Positions 1 through 8,346 of a stretch of DNA of 57,123 bases are shown here, piece by piece. Position numbers and translations under genes: made by a program. This DNA is from Bryobacteraceae bacterium. GTDB lineage: Bacteria > Acidobacteriota > Terriglobia > Bryobacterales > Bryobacteraceae. How positions within the stretch are numbered: position 1 is the stretch's first letter; each line of letters begins with the position of its first letter. The notes under the pieces are model-generated. The model ran no database searches, had not been told where the DNA came from, and saw only the letters and a program-made list of their open reading frames with translations. The stretch lies in NCBI GenBank assembly GCA_026129905.1, contig JAHCHE010000041.1:1-57123 (forward strand), given 5' to 3'.

Positions 1-47
1 TGATTCCTCTAATCAGTTGATTCTATTCAACTTATAGCCGGACAGCA

Positions 48-1736
48 GTGGTTCGACATCTCATCCGGCAGTTGGCGCACCTGAAGAACCAGCCCACCGA
101 CTCTCCGGAAGCATGGTATGAGCAGCAGTTTGGCCGAACACCTGAATACTCGGCGCTCCTCGGTGAGGTGGCAAAGTCACCCGCCGAAAGAATGCAGTTG
201 CTGCGCGGCTACTTCGAGCCCACGGCTGAGGAGCGCGAGGAAGGCCGCAAGTTGCCGACCGCTGCGCACCGCGCGATTGCGAAGCTGGTGTCCGGCGGTT
301 ACGTGCGCGTTATCGTGACGACGAACTTTGACCGGCTGCTGGAAGGCGCGCTCCAGGACGTCGGTATCCAGCCCACAGTCATCAGCACCGCCGACGCCGC
401 TGTGGGCGCCTTGCCCCTGGTGCATTCCCCCTGCACAATCATCAAGCTTAACGGCGATTATCTCGACAGCCGATTGAAGAACACCGGTGACGAGCTTATG
501 CAATATGACGAACCATTGGAACGTCTGCTGAACCAAATCTTCGATGAGTATGGCCTTGTTGTCTGTGGCTGGTCGGCGGAATGCGACACAGCGTTGCGCG
601 CTGGTCTGGAACGCTGCACGACCCACCGCTTCACAACCTACTGGGCTGTTCGGGGCACGCTCGGCGAGAAGGCGCAGGACCTGGTGGTCCTACGGGGGGC
701 GGTAGTAGTGCCGATTACCGGCGCGGATGAGTTCTTCACCGAGATGTTGGAGAAGGTAGCGGCCCTTGAGTCCTTTGCGGAATCCGACCTGCTGTCCACC
801 AAGGTCGCCGTTGCCCGCATGAAGAAGTACCTCGCCGACGGTTCGCAACGCATCCGCCTGCATGACCTCTTGACCACGGAGACCGAGCGGGCATATGCAG
901 CCGTCAATGATCACCGCTTTTCCATGCTGACGTCTGACGTGCCCCCCTCTGAGATTCCTGCCCGGCTGGAGGCATACGAGGCCTCGCTCGATACCGTGCT
1001 GAACCTGCTGGTTTGCGGTGCGTATTGGGCAGAGCCGGAGCATGACGCGCTGCTTGTGCGATGCTATGCTCGGCTGATCCGCCAGTCGCGGACCGGGTGG
1101 GGCCTCCATGGTGGGCGTAAGCTACAGCGTTACCCAGGCCTGCTGCTGGTCTATGCAATGGGTCTTGCCTCCGTGAGTAGCGGCAATTACCGTTTCCTCG
1201 GGGCGCTGCTTTTCCTCAAGGTTCGCGAGGAAGAGTATGAAGAGGCAAAACCGGTTGCAGCCATTTTCCACACCGCGGCTGTACCGGCGCCGGCGCATCA
1301 GAAGCAAGCGCCCGTCAGCGACCGGCTGTTTCGTATCTTACGCGAGCCGTTGCGGGCATATCTGCCGGACGATACCGAGTACGACCGGGCGTTCGACTGG
1401 TTTGAGTATCTGCTTTCTCTTTGTCATTGTGACGCTCAGTACACCCGGGACGGCCTGGCGGAGTTGAAGAAGAAGAATCCAGAGTACACCCTGGAGGCCC
1501 CGGTCGGACGTTTCGGCTGGAAGGCTTTGGATGAGGTCCCCAAGATTCAGACGGAGACGCAGCTCGGCGCCGGCGAGCCGTTTGCGGAGAAGTTAGCCGC
1601 CGTAATCAAAGCCGGCTTCTTCGATTCCGCCGGTCGGCAGATGGACAAGTACGCCGACGTGAAGGCGGGCTTCGACAGGTACCTTGTACAACTCAGACGT
1701 CAATGGAATCTCTGGCGTCTCGGCGCGCGCAACTGA
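48..1736 (+). CDS. SIR2-like (SIR2_2) domain protein, N-terminus missing
   Basis: A 562-residue protein whose first ~230 residues match the SIR2-like fold used by many antiphage NADases: NTNFDRLLE near residue 92, a KLNGDYLD strand near 133, and VCGWSAECDTALR near 172. The remaining ~330 residues are helical and unrecognised; in defence proteins this part usually senses or effects. The normal first element of the fold, a glycine-rich GAG-S nucleotide loop ahead of the (L)VRHLIRQL helix, is absent. The frame closes upstream at a TGA (18-20), and the only starts are weak: GTG at 48 has no clear ribosome site. I read it as 5'-truncated or rearranged at its left edge, so probably inactive as an NADase. 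The following genes are toxin-antitoxin modules, which fits a defence patch. Function as NAD depletion is family knowledge, not shown here. Confidence 0.7.
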   Translation: MVRHLIRQLAHLKNQPTDSPEAWYEQQFGRTPEYSALLGEVAKSPAERMQLLRGYFEPTAEEREEGRKLPTAAHRAIAKLVSGGYVRVIVTTNFDRLLEGALQDVGIQPTVISTADAAVGALPLVHSPCTIIKLNGDYLDSRLKNTGDELMQYDEPLERLLNQIFDEYGLVVCGWSAECDTALRAGLERCTTHRFTTYWAVRGTLGEKAQDLVVLRGAVVVPITGADEFFTEMLEKVAALESFAESDLLSTKVAVARMKKYLADGSQRIRLHDLLTTETERAYAAVNDHRFSMLTSDVPPSEIPARLEAYEASLDTVLNLLVCGAYWAEPEHDALLVRCYARLIRQSRTGWGLHGGRKLQRYPGLLLVYAMGLASVSSGNYRFLGALLFLKVREEEYEEAKPVAAIFHTAAVPAPAHQKQAPVSDRLFRILREPLRAYLPDDTEYDRAFDWFEYLLSLCHCDAQYTRDGLAELKKKNPEYTLEAPVGRFGWKALDEVPKIQTETQLGAGEPFAEKLAAVIKAGFFDSAGRQMDKYADVKAGFDRYLVQLRRQWNLWRLGARN

Positions 1737-1877
1737 TCCACTGTCTCGCCGGCCCCAGCGCCCTCGGTCTCCGCCGCAGCGTCGCCCGCGCACCCCCGGC
1801 GCCCTCCCGCGCGCAGCCGCCGGACGCGCGCGCTGTCTCCGACCCAGGCCACGTGGGACGTGAGTGCTTGGCGCTCG

Positions 1878-2021
1878 GGCCCTGTAGAGCCATACGCAAA
1901 TTGCGTACAAGTAAGGAAGACATGGGGGAAGGCGAGCCTCAGCATGGCCGAGCGCAATGCCGTGAAAGGTTTGATTGCCGTTCTGGCGGCAAGGTTATGC
2001 GGCAAAGGGCAGGAGGGCACG
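1878..2021 (+). pseudogene. HigB/RelE-like toxin C-terminal remnant
   Basis: In frame with the downstream antitoxin, the stretch LSMAERNAVKGLIAVLAARL (about 1942-2000) resembles the last helix of HigB/RelE-family toxins, which usually carry a L(T/S)-AERN-(A/V)-KKL pattern. No start, catalytic core or upstream sheet of a toxin can be found between the SIR2 gene and this point. I infer a toxin gene reduced to its tail. The similarity is short, so it is a weak call. Confidence 0.35.
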
Positions 2022-2345
2022 ATGAACCGAAGGGAAAATCCAAGCGGGCGCCGAAGACATCGGCGCGCTTCGCCGAAGGAACGATCCACCGTCGGTGCGC
2101 GGATCATAGAAGGACTGGAGCACGCCATCGCCTGGACGCGCGGCGAGAACGACGACGTTCGCGAGGTCAGGACGAAGATGGGCCTGAGCCAGGCGCAGTT
2201 CGCGACGAAGTTCGGCTTCCCGCCAGCTATCCTGCGCAATTGGGAGCAGGGCCGGTCGCGGCCGGATGCGCCGACGCGCGTATTGCTGGCAGTGATCGCG
2301 AAGCATCCCGAGGCTGTCAAGGACGCATTGCGGAAGGCGGGTTGA
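2022..2345 (+). CDS. XRE-family antitoxin/regulator (HigA-like)
   Basis: A 107-residue DNA-binding protein. A basic N-terminus is followed by GARIIEGLEHAIAWTRGE, then a helix-turn-helix (MGLSQAQFATKFGFPPAILRNWEQGR, about residues 58-84), the arrangement of HigA2-type antitoxins that repress their own operon and bind a HigB RNase toxin. ATG at 2022 is chosen because AGGAGGG lies at 2011-2017; the frame stays open far upstream, but that part includes toxin-like sequence. The toxin partner appears lost, leaving an orphan antitoxin. Immediately downstream, the PIN/ImmA pair runs convergently. Confidence 0.75.
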   Translation: MNRRENPSGRRRHRRASPKERSTVGARIIEGLEHAIAWTRGENDDVREVRTKMGLSQAQFATKFGFPPAILRNWEQGRSRPDAPTRVLLAVIAKHPEAVKDALRKAG

Positions 2346-2379
2346 TTGGCTCGACGAGGTCTTCAAATGCCCAGCCTCT

Positions 2380-2874
2380 TCAGGCACCCGCTCCCAACAC
2401 GAACCTTGCCCGTTCGCGCCGCAGCATCTCGAAGGTATTGATGTACGGGAGATTGATTCCGAGAGCAACATTCGGGATCTTCACCCGTCTCACCCCGTCA
2501 CTCGGCTTCTCATGGGTCACCACGATATGGCCGTGCGCGTGCGCAAAAGCCACCAGGTAGTAATCGGCGTCTTCGAGAAACCGCGCGATGGCGTCAGAGC
2601 GGTACGACTGCCGGCGCGCCCATTGCGCGATCTCAGCCAAGCTGGCCAGTAGCGCCGCATCCATGGGAGCAAAGAAGGAGGACGGCTGACGCTCCGCCCA
2701 TGCGGCGAGCGAATCCGCGCCGGCCTTCAGTTCGTCGCCCACCTTGGCGATGCTCAGGACTCTGCCCGCGGCGTGCGCCGCCGCCACCCAGTCCCAGAAT
2801 CCTGGACACAAGTCGAAGCCGTAGTACCGCTGGTGGGCCTCGATGAAGACGTTGGCGTCCAACAAGTAAGCCAT
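2380..2874 (-). CDS. DUF4411 PIN-like toxin
   Basis: A 164-residue PIN-fold protein: MAYLLDANVFIEAH at the N-terminus supplies the first acidic residue, ARFLEDADYYLVAFA (~117-131) the central acidic pair, and IVVTHEK (~138-144) the last core strand. DUF4411 proteins are putative RNase toxins. The ATG (2872-2874) overlaps the TGA of the upstream metallopeptidase gene by one base (TGATG), so the two are translated together. DUF4411 next to an ImmA/IrrE-type protein is a recurring pair, and I infer a type II toxin-antitoxin-like unit. Unlike the neighbouring HigA and VapB-like genes, both members look intact. Confidence 0.8.
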   Translation of the reverse strand: MAYLLDANVFIEAHQRYYGFDLCPGFWDWVAAAHAAGRVLSIAKVGDELKAGADSLAAWAERQPSSFFAPMDAALLASLAEIAQWARRQSYRSDAIARFLEDADYYLVAFAHAHGHIVVTHEKPSDGVRRVKIPNVALGINLPYINTFEMLRRERARFVLGAGA

Positions 2875-4022
2875 CAGACCGGATACCCCAGCTTTTCCGC
2901 AAGCGCGTGGAACGTAACCTCCTTCCTGATTCCCAGCATCCGGAAGGCATCCCGGAACAGCGTCTGCCCCTCAAGCGTGCTCACGATGACGGCCCGGGCA
3001 AAACGCTTGTTCACCCGGACGCCCAGGGTGGCATAGAGATCCCCTCCGCTTTGCGCCGCCGCGGGCAGGGATTTCAGCCGTTCCAGCTCCGCTTCGTAGA
3101 CCGCCCAGAACGCTTCGCGCGTGAATCCGCCGAGATCGAAAATGCGCCGGAGGATCACCAGAGTGCTGACCTTGAACACGCGCGCCAGCCGTTGCGCCTC
3201 CTGAGGCGAAAACGGCCCGCGATACTCCTCCCGGACGGCCGCCAGGGGCGCCAGGAGTTCCGCCGCTACCCGATTGCACCAGCGCTCCACGTTGTGCTCC
3301 GGCTCCGTACGCGGTTCGGCATCCGAGAGCGCCGATTGCCCCAGCCAAATGTGCGCCAGTTCATGCGCGAGCGTGAACATCTGGGCCGCTTTCGTATCCG
3401 AGCCGTTGACAAACACGAGTGGCGCGAGGTCGTCGGAAAGGGCAAACCCCCGGAACTCCCGGGGATCCAGGCCACGCTTGTTGCTGCTGCCTACTACGCC
3501 GCTCACCATCACCAGGATGCCGGCCGCATCCGCTTGCGCTATGAACTGGCGCAGCGCCGCCGACCACGTCGGCATGCCGCGCCGTTCATCGAGATCGAAG
3601 CCCAGGGTTTGCCGCATGCGCCGGGCGGACTCCGCAACATCGCCGGTCACGCGCGCAGAGCCCACGAACGGGAGCGGTTCCTCGCCCTCGGACTGGGCGA
3701 ACTCGCGGTACCAATCCTGCCGTTCCTGGCACCGGTAGATGGTTTCCAGCAGGTCGGCGCTGGGGCGCGCGAAGGGACGCCCGGCCACTGTCCGGAAATC
3801 GGGCAGCGGTAACGGCTCGTCGGGTGGCTCCGGGAGAAAAAGATAGCCGAAGGGAGTCCTGGTCGCCTTGGCGAAGCTTTCCAGTTGCTTCAGCGTCGGC
3901 TGTCGTTCACCGCGCACCCAGGCCCGGAGTTTCGGGAACCTCCGCTCCAGCGCCTCCGCCGGACGCCGCGAGCGTTCCACGGCCCAACGCAGGATTTCGG
4001 GCGCAATCTCCACATAAATCAT
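2874..4022 (-). CDS. XRE/ImmA-IrrE family metallopeptidase (partner of DUF4411)
   Basis: A 382-residue protein with an XRE-like N-terminal part (MIYVEIAPEILRWAVERS, then a WVRGERQPTLKQLESFAKAT recognition region and a typical PFGYLFLPEPP linker) and a zinc-peptidase domain with the HEXXH motif TLAHELAHIWLG near residue 220. ImmA/IrrE peptidases cleave repressors in response to signals; here it probably controls its PIN-like partner. ATG at 4022 is chosen over an upstream in-frame start at 4151 because the fold begins there and GGAAG lies about 8 bases before. The gene overlaps the DUF4411 start by one base. Confidence 0.85.
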   Translation of the reverse strand: MIYVEIAPEILRWAVERSRRPAEALERRFPKLRAWVRGERQPTLKQLESFAKATRTPFGYLFLPEPPDEPLPLPDFRTVAGRPFARPSADLLETIYRCQERQDWYREFAQSEGEEPLPFVGSARVTGDVAESARRMRQTLGFDLDERRGMPTWSAALRQFIAQADAAGILVMVSGVVGSSNKRGLDPREFRGFALSDDLAPLVFVNGSDTKAAQMFTLAHELAHIWLGQSALSDAEPRTEPEHNVERWCNRVAAELLAPLAAVREEYRGPFSPQEAQRLARVFKVSTLVILRRIFDLGGFTREAFWAVYEAELERLKSLPAAAQSGGDLYATLGVRVNKRFARAVIVSTLEGQTLFRDAFRMLGIRKEVTFHALAEKLGYPV

Positions 4023-4187
4023 CGTACTGCTTCCAATGGGATCTGCCCGGCTACGGCGGCGATCAGGACGGCGCGGGGCCAAGCGAGAGTTCCGCCGGCC
4101 CGGCCTGTCAAGCAGGACGATGCGCGCGCAAGGGACGGAGGATACCCGCAACCACGCGCTTCCGGATCAGCCTGGCGGCGGTGCGGC

Positions 4188-4193
4188 TATAAT
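4188..4193 (+). promoter_or_regulatory. TATAAT -10 box before the antitoxin remnant
   Basis: A perfect TATAAT in a GC-rich setting lies 15 bases before the GTG at 4209, so a transcript would be nearly leaderless. No good -35 box is seen. It sits in the gap between two divergent units (the metallopeptidase at 4022 and the M64 gene at 4425); apart from the antitoxin remnant I see nothing else in that gap. Confidence 0.4.
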
Positions 4194-4208
4194 GGCCATC
4201 GAACCAGC

Positions 4209-4428
4209 GTGAACATCGCAGAGCGAATCGAACGGGACGAAGCAGATCTCGTGGCGACCGGTCAGATGACAATGCCGACGAAGCGCTTCGATGAGAAGAG
4301 ATTCTGGGCGATTCGGCGGCTCACTGCGACGCAGCGAAAAGGTCCGGCGGGCACTTCGGCGAGTACTGGAAGAGGAACGGGAGGATGCCGCCGCGCGAGC
4401 GTGCGGATTCGAGGCGCTGGAGACATGA
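4209..4428 (+). pseudogene. Frameshifted small antitoxin-like gene (VapB-type)
   Basis: From GTG 4209 the frame reads NIAERIERDEADLVATGQ, then TMPTKRFDEKRFWA, like the N-terminus of small antitoxins that pair with PIN toxins (LVA-G---P--- and FW patterns). Around 4310 the frame must shift by one base to continue as RRALRRVLEEERED and end at TGA 4426-4428, a charged C-terminal helix that completes the ~72-residue family length. The stop overlaps the ATG of the next gene (ATGA), where a toxin gene would normally begin, but an unrelated peptidase follows. I infer a dead antitoxin whose toxin is gone. A sequencing error could give the same picture. Confidence 0.4.
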
Positions 4429-6092
4429 GGCGGCGGGGGCTGGCGCTCGGGGTTTTGTTGGCGATGGCGGCCGCGGCCGAGGGCGCGGAACCGGCGGCGC
4501 TCTACCGGAAGTATTGCGCCGATTGCCACGATCCGGAGAAGGCGGGCCAGACGCCGGATATCCGCGCGCTGCGGCGGATGAGCGCCGGCGACATTCTGCG
4601 GTCGATGGAATCCGGCGCGATGCAGCCGCATGCCGCCGAGTTGTCCGACGGGGACAGGAAAGCGCTGGCGCGCCATCTCGGCGTCTGGGAGACCATGCGC
4701 GTGGATCTGCTGCACAGCGGGACGGCGACCGAAGAGCGGTTCCAACTCGATGGCGTCCACCGCGAAGGCCCATGGCCGGGACCGCGCGAGAAGACGGCGG
4801 ACGATCTGGATCTCGGGAAGTACTTCTTCGAAGCGCGCGAGGAGGCTTCGGGCGCGCTGCTGTATTCCCGCGGCTACGCCAGCATCTTCGGCGAATGGGA
4901 GCTGACCGGGGAAGCCAAAACCAACCGGCAAAGCTTCTCCGAGTCGGTGCGATTCCCGTTTCCCGACGCGGCCGTGAAGCTGACGATCAAAAAGCGGGAC
5001 GCGAAGAACAAGTTCGTTCCCGTCTGGTCGGGGACGGTCCGCCCGGAAACCGCTGCCGCGCCGCCGCCGGGAGAGCACCACGTCTGGGAGGTGGTGAAGA
5101 ACGGCGAACCGGCGGACAAAGTGGACATTCTGCTGCTCGGCGACGGGTACGCCGCGGGCGAAATGGAGACGTGGCGCGAGGATGCCAGGCGGGTAGCGGA
5201 GCTTCTGCTTTCCACTCCGCCGTTCCGCGAGCGGCGCTCGGCATTCAATGTGTGGGCGATTGACACGCCCGCCGCGGCCAGCGGCGTCGCGCGGCCTTCG
5301 GACGGGGTGAAGCGGGAGACGCCGCTCGGGGTGACCTACGACGCGTTCGGGTCCGAGCGCTATGCGCTGGCGTTCGACAACAAGCGGCTGCGGCGGATCG
5401 CCGCGCAGGCGCCTTACGAGTTCCTGCTGATTCTGATGAACGAGCGCAAATACGGCGGCGGCGGGATCTTCAACCTGTACGCGACGGCGGCGGCGCATAA
5501 CGAGTTCACGCCGTACCTGGCTGTGCACGAGTTCGCGCACCACTTCGCCGGGCTGGCGGACGAGTATTACACCTCTGACGTCGCCTACGTAGCCGGAGAG
5601 GCGCCGGCCGAGCCCTGGGAGCCGAACGCGACGGTCGACCCCAAAGCGCGCAAGTGGCGCGACCTGCTCACGCCCGGCGTTCCGCTGCCCACCCCCTGGC
5701 CGAAAGCCGAGTTCGAGGCGCTCCAGGCGCGCATCCAGGCGGAGCGGAAGCGGCTCCGCGCCGGCAAGCGGCCCGAGGCCGAGATGGAAGCGTTGTTCAA
5801 CAAAGAGCGCGACCTCGCGGCCAAGCTCCTGTGGAACGCGGAACACGCGGGCAACGTGGGGGCGTTCGAAGGCTCGAACTACCTCGCCAAAGGCAGCTAT
5901 CGCCCACAGGTGGATTGCCTCATGTTCACGCGGAACGAAACGGGCTTCTGCGCGGTGTGCCGGCGCGCCATCGAGCGGGTGCAAATGGACCGCGCCGGGT
6001 ACTGTAGCCATACTGGCCCGGTGCGTGGCCGCGGAGGAGGTATCCGCGCTAGCGCGCCGATGGCACAGGGGAGTCGCAATGATCCTGCATAA
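4425..6092 (+). CDS. Cytochrome c-type domain fused to M64 (IgA peptidase-like) metallopeptidase
   Basis: A 555-residue exported protein. Residues 1-20 form a Sec signal peptide (LALGVLLAMAAAAEGAE). A single-heme cytochrome c domain follows, with YCADCH near 30. Then comes an M64 N-terminal beta domain (~95-215) and the M64 peptidase domain starting at KVDILLLGDGYAAGEM, with the zinc motif HEFAHHFAGLADEY near residue 370. Near the C-terminus the conserved CLMF...FCAVCRRAIE segment is present. M64 peptidases are secreted; the fused heme domain is unusual and suggests electron transfer or a c-type anchor. The start at 4425 is chosen because the signal peptide begins there. The last 17 residues overlap the start of the next gene. 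Confidence 0.8.
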   Translation: MRRRGLALGVLLAMAAAAEGAEPAALYRKYCADCHDPEKAGQTPDIRALRRMSAGDILRSMESGAMQPHAAELSDGDRKALARHLGVWETMRVDLLHSGTATEERFQLDGVHREGPWPGPREKTADDLDLGKYFFEAREEASGALLYSRGYASIFGEWELTGEAKTNRQSFSESVRFPFPDAAVKLTIKKRDAKNKFVPVWSGTVRPETAAAPPPGEHHVWEVVKNGEPADKVDILLLGDGYAAGEMETWREDARRVAELLLSTPPFRERRSAFNVWAIDTPAAASGVARPSDGVKRETPLGVTYDAFGSERYALAFDNKRLRRIAAQAPYEFLLILMNERKYGGGGIFNLYATAAAHNEFTPYLAVHEFAHHFAGLADEYYTSDVAYVAGEAPAEPWEPNATVDPKARKWRDLLTPGVPLPTPWPKAEFEALQARIQAERKRLRAGKRPEAEMEALFNKERDLAAKLLWNAEHAGNVGAFEGSNYLAKGSYRPQVDCLMFTRNETGFCAVCRRAIERVQMDRAGYCSHTGPVRGRGGGIRASAPMAQGSRNDPA

Positions 6093-8106
6093 ATCCGTGT
6101 ATCTGTTGGCTTTGCTCCCGGCGGCGTACGGCGCCGCCCAACTTCCGCCCGCCGACTGGGGAGCGCCGCCCGTAACGGTGACGCACGCCGGCGGCACGTG
6201 GACGGTCGCCGGCCGGAAGACCACGGCGGTATTCGGCGAGTCGGACTTCTCGCTCTCTGTCTCCGCCGGAGGGACAACCTGGCGTATGGTTCCCTCCTCG
6301 GACAAGGACATGCTGGTCAGAACCGGCAACGACGAATTCCGGCTCCGCTTGCTCGACGCCCAAAGCATCCGGATTTCGGAGTACGCCACCGGCTACGCCA
6401 CGGGAATCAAGATCGCGCTCGAGCGGTTTCGCAACGCCGGGATGTACTCCAACGGCGCGCCGCTCGATCTGCGCGTGTTCCTGACCCTGGCAGTCGAGGG
6501 CGGCGAAGAAGACCTGTTGTTCGAAGTTGCGGCCGTGGAGGGCGCCGCGCGCATCCGGGAACTGAACTGGCCGCGGGAAGTCGACGGCCGCGAGGTAGAC
6601 TACACCGTCCTCAGCAACGACGACGGCATGCTCGTCCCGCGCGACTGGCCCAAGGCGTTCCACCCGATACGCCGGGCGCAGAACGATACCAGCATCATCC
6701 AGAGCAACCTGATCGAATGCTGGTCCATGTCCTGGTGGGGTTTCCAAAAGGGGCCGGCGGCGATGATCGTGATCGTCGAGACGCCGGATGACGCCGCCTA
6801 CACGTTCTCTCATCCGCCCGGCGGGCCGACCCTCATTGGGCCGATGTGGCGTCCGCAATTGGGCCGGTTTGCGTATCCCCGGGCCCTGCGCATGGCGTTT
6901 TTCCCCAAGGGCAACTACGTGGATCTGGCCAAGCGATACCGGCGCGCGGTCATCGACTCCGGCCTGTTTGTGTCGCTCAACGACAAGGTCGCGCGGACGC
7001 CGCTGGCGACGAACCTGATCGGCAACCCGTTCATCGGCGCCGGCATTCTCCGGAACGTGAAGCCCGGCGGACCCCGCTACGATACGAAGGATCCGAAGAA
7101 TAACTACCGTCTCACCACTTTCGCCGAACAGGCCCAGCGCCTGCGGCAACTGAAAGCGAAAGGCTTTGAGCGCGTCAACGTGAGCCTTTCGGGCTGGCCC
7201 AATCTCGGCTATGACCGGCAGCACCCCGACGGGTTGCCGCCCAACAAGGAGGGCGGCGGATGGGAAGGGATGAAAGCGTTCTTCGACGCCTGCCGCGAAC
7301 TCGGGTATGTCTGCTGGCTTCACGACCAGTATCGCGACTACTATCCCGACGCTCCCTCTTACAACTCCGACTTCGCCGTGCGGGAAGAGGACGCGGCGAG
7401 TCCGCCGAAGCATTTCCCCGGCACCCGGTTTCATCCGAACGACTGGAAAGAAGGATACATCCCGTTCATGAACTACTGGGACGGCGGGACACAGGCCTAT
7501 CTCAATAACCGGTACATCCTTGGACACATCCGGAAAAACTACCGCCTCCTGTTCGCGCACGGCATCCGGCCGCAGGGCAGCTACAACGACGTGTTCGGCT
7601 ACATTCCTCCCGACGAAGACTTTAATCCCGAGCATCCTTGCACCCGCACCGAGTCCATGAAATACCGCGCGGAAGCGCTCAACTGGGTGCGCGCCAACCT
7701 GGGCATTTCGGGTACCGAGGACGGCGCCGACTGGATCGTCCCGTACGTGGATTACGTGACCAGCCGCTTCAATCGCAATCCCGGCAGCGGCAACGACGCA
7801 TCGTCGGAAGGCGCCATTCCGGTTCCCCTGTACGACCTTGTCTACCACGACGCGCTGGTGACATCCGGCGACGGCTTGCGCGCGTTTCTCTACGGAAACG
7901 CGGCGCACATGGGATATCAAGGCGAGCCGAACTTCGATGAAACGCGCCGCCTTGCGGCGCTGCACAAGCGGATCGGCATGCTCGAGATGGTGAAGCACGA
8001 GTTCCTGGACGACGCCCGCCGCCGCGAGCGCACCACCTTCGCCGACGGAACCACCGTCACCGTGAACTGGGACAAAAACAGCGTCGCCATCCACCCGGAA
8101 CTGTAG
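6079..8106 (+). CDS. Secreted glycoside hydrolase-like protein (DUF5696/GH101-like barrel)
   Basis: A 675-residue protein with a signal peptide (MILHKSVYLLALLPAAYGAA). An N-terminal beta-sandwich region (~25-270) precedes a likely TIM barrel: GFERVNVSLSGWPNLGYD near 370, YVCWLHDQYRDYYPD near 410, GSYNDVFGYIPPDEDF near 505, and GTEDGADWIVPYVDY near 550. Acidic residues at strand ends (YND, TEDGAD) look like candidate catalytic positions. This layout is seen in DUF5696 and GH101-related proteins that act on glycans; the exact substrate cannot be told. ATG 6079 has AGGGGAG at 6067-6073 and overlaps the M64 gene by 14 bases, so both are probably co-translated. It is followed by a hairpin at 8148. 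Confidence 0.65.
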   Translation: MILHKSVYLLALLPAAYGAAQLPPADWGAPPVTVTHAGGTWTVAGRKTTAVFGESDFSLSVSAGGTTWRMVPSSDKDMLVRTGNDEFRLRLLDAQSIRISEYATGYATGIKIALERFRNAGMYSNGAPLDLRVFLTLAVEGGEEDLLFEVAAVEGAARIRELNWPREVDGREVDYTVLSNDDGMLVPRDWPKAFHPIRRAQNDTSIIQSNLIECWSMSWWGFQKGPAAMIVIVETPDDAAYTFSHPPGGPTLIGPMWRPQLGRFAYPRALRMAFFPKGNYVDLAKRYRRAVIDSGLFVSLNDKVARTPLATNLIGNPFIGAGILRNVKPGGPRYDTKDPKNNYRLTTFAEQAQRLRQLKAKGFERVNVSLSGWPNLGYDRQHPDGLPPNKEGGGWEGMKAFFDACRELGYVCWLHDQYRDYYPDAPSYNSDFAVREEDAASPPKHFPGTRFHPNDWKEGYIPFMNYWDGGTQAYLNNRYILGHIRKNYRLLFAHGIRPQGSYNDVFGYIPPDEDFNPEHPCTRTESMKYRAEALNWVRANLGISGTEDGADWIVPYVDYVTSRFNRNPGSGNDASSEGAIPVPLYDLVYHDALVTSGDGLRAFLYGNAAHMGYQGEPNFDETRRLAALHKRIGMLEMVKHEFLDDARRRERTTFADGTTVTVNWDKNSVAIHPEL

Positions 8107-8147
8107 CCAGCCCTCGGCTCGGAGGGTGGGCGAACGTCCACGCTTGC

Positions 8148-8169
8148 AAGCCGGCTTTCATGCCGGCTT
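8148..8169 (+). terminator. Hairpin between convergent genes
   Basis: Perfect 8-base arms AAGCCGGC/GCCGGCTT around a 6-base loop, 40 bases past the stop of the glycosidase-like gene and ahead of the convergent NmrA-like gene. No T-tract follows, so it could be a bidirectional or factor-assisted terminator. A second weaker hairpin (CCCTC/GAGGG) lies just upstream near 8111-8126. Confidence 0.45.
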
Positions 8170-8346
8170 CGGGACTTGCTACATTCCGCGCGGTTGCCGG
8201 TTTGGGCTAAGCGCCGGAGGGCTCTCGGCTAAAAGTATGCAGCGCCCTCCGTCCACTTCACCCCTTCGTTAGAATGCACCTGGGCAGACACTTGCCTCGG
8301 TGGGCGATACACGCGAGCGCGGATCCGGCCGCCCAATCTATCGAGT

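Noticed and set aside
48-1736. Complete Thoeris or Dsr-type SIR2 defence system
   Set aside because: N-terminal loop missing, no TIR, HerA or other partner gene in view.
4167-6389. Long minus-strand open frame opposite the M64 gene (and similar ones at 6049-8094, 10672-12408, 26677-29589)
   Set aside because: High-GC antisense shadows: Arg/Ala/Gly/His-rich, no domain, and lying opposite clearly conserved genes.
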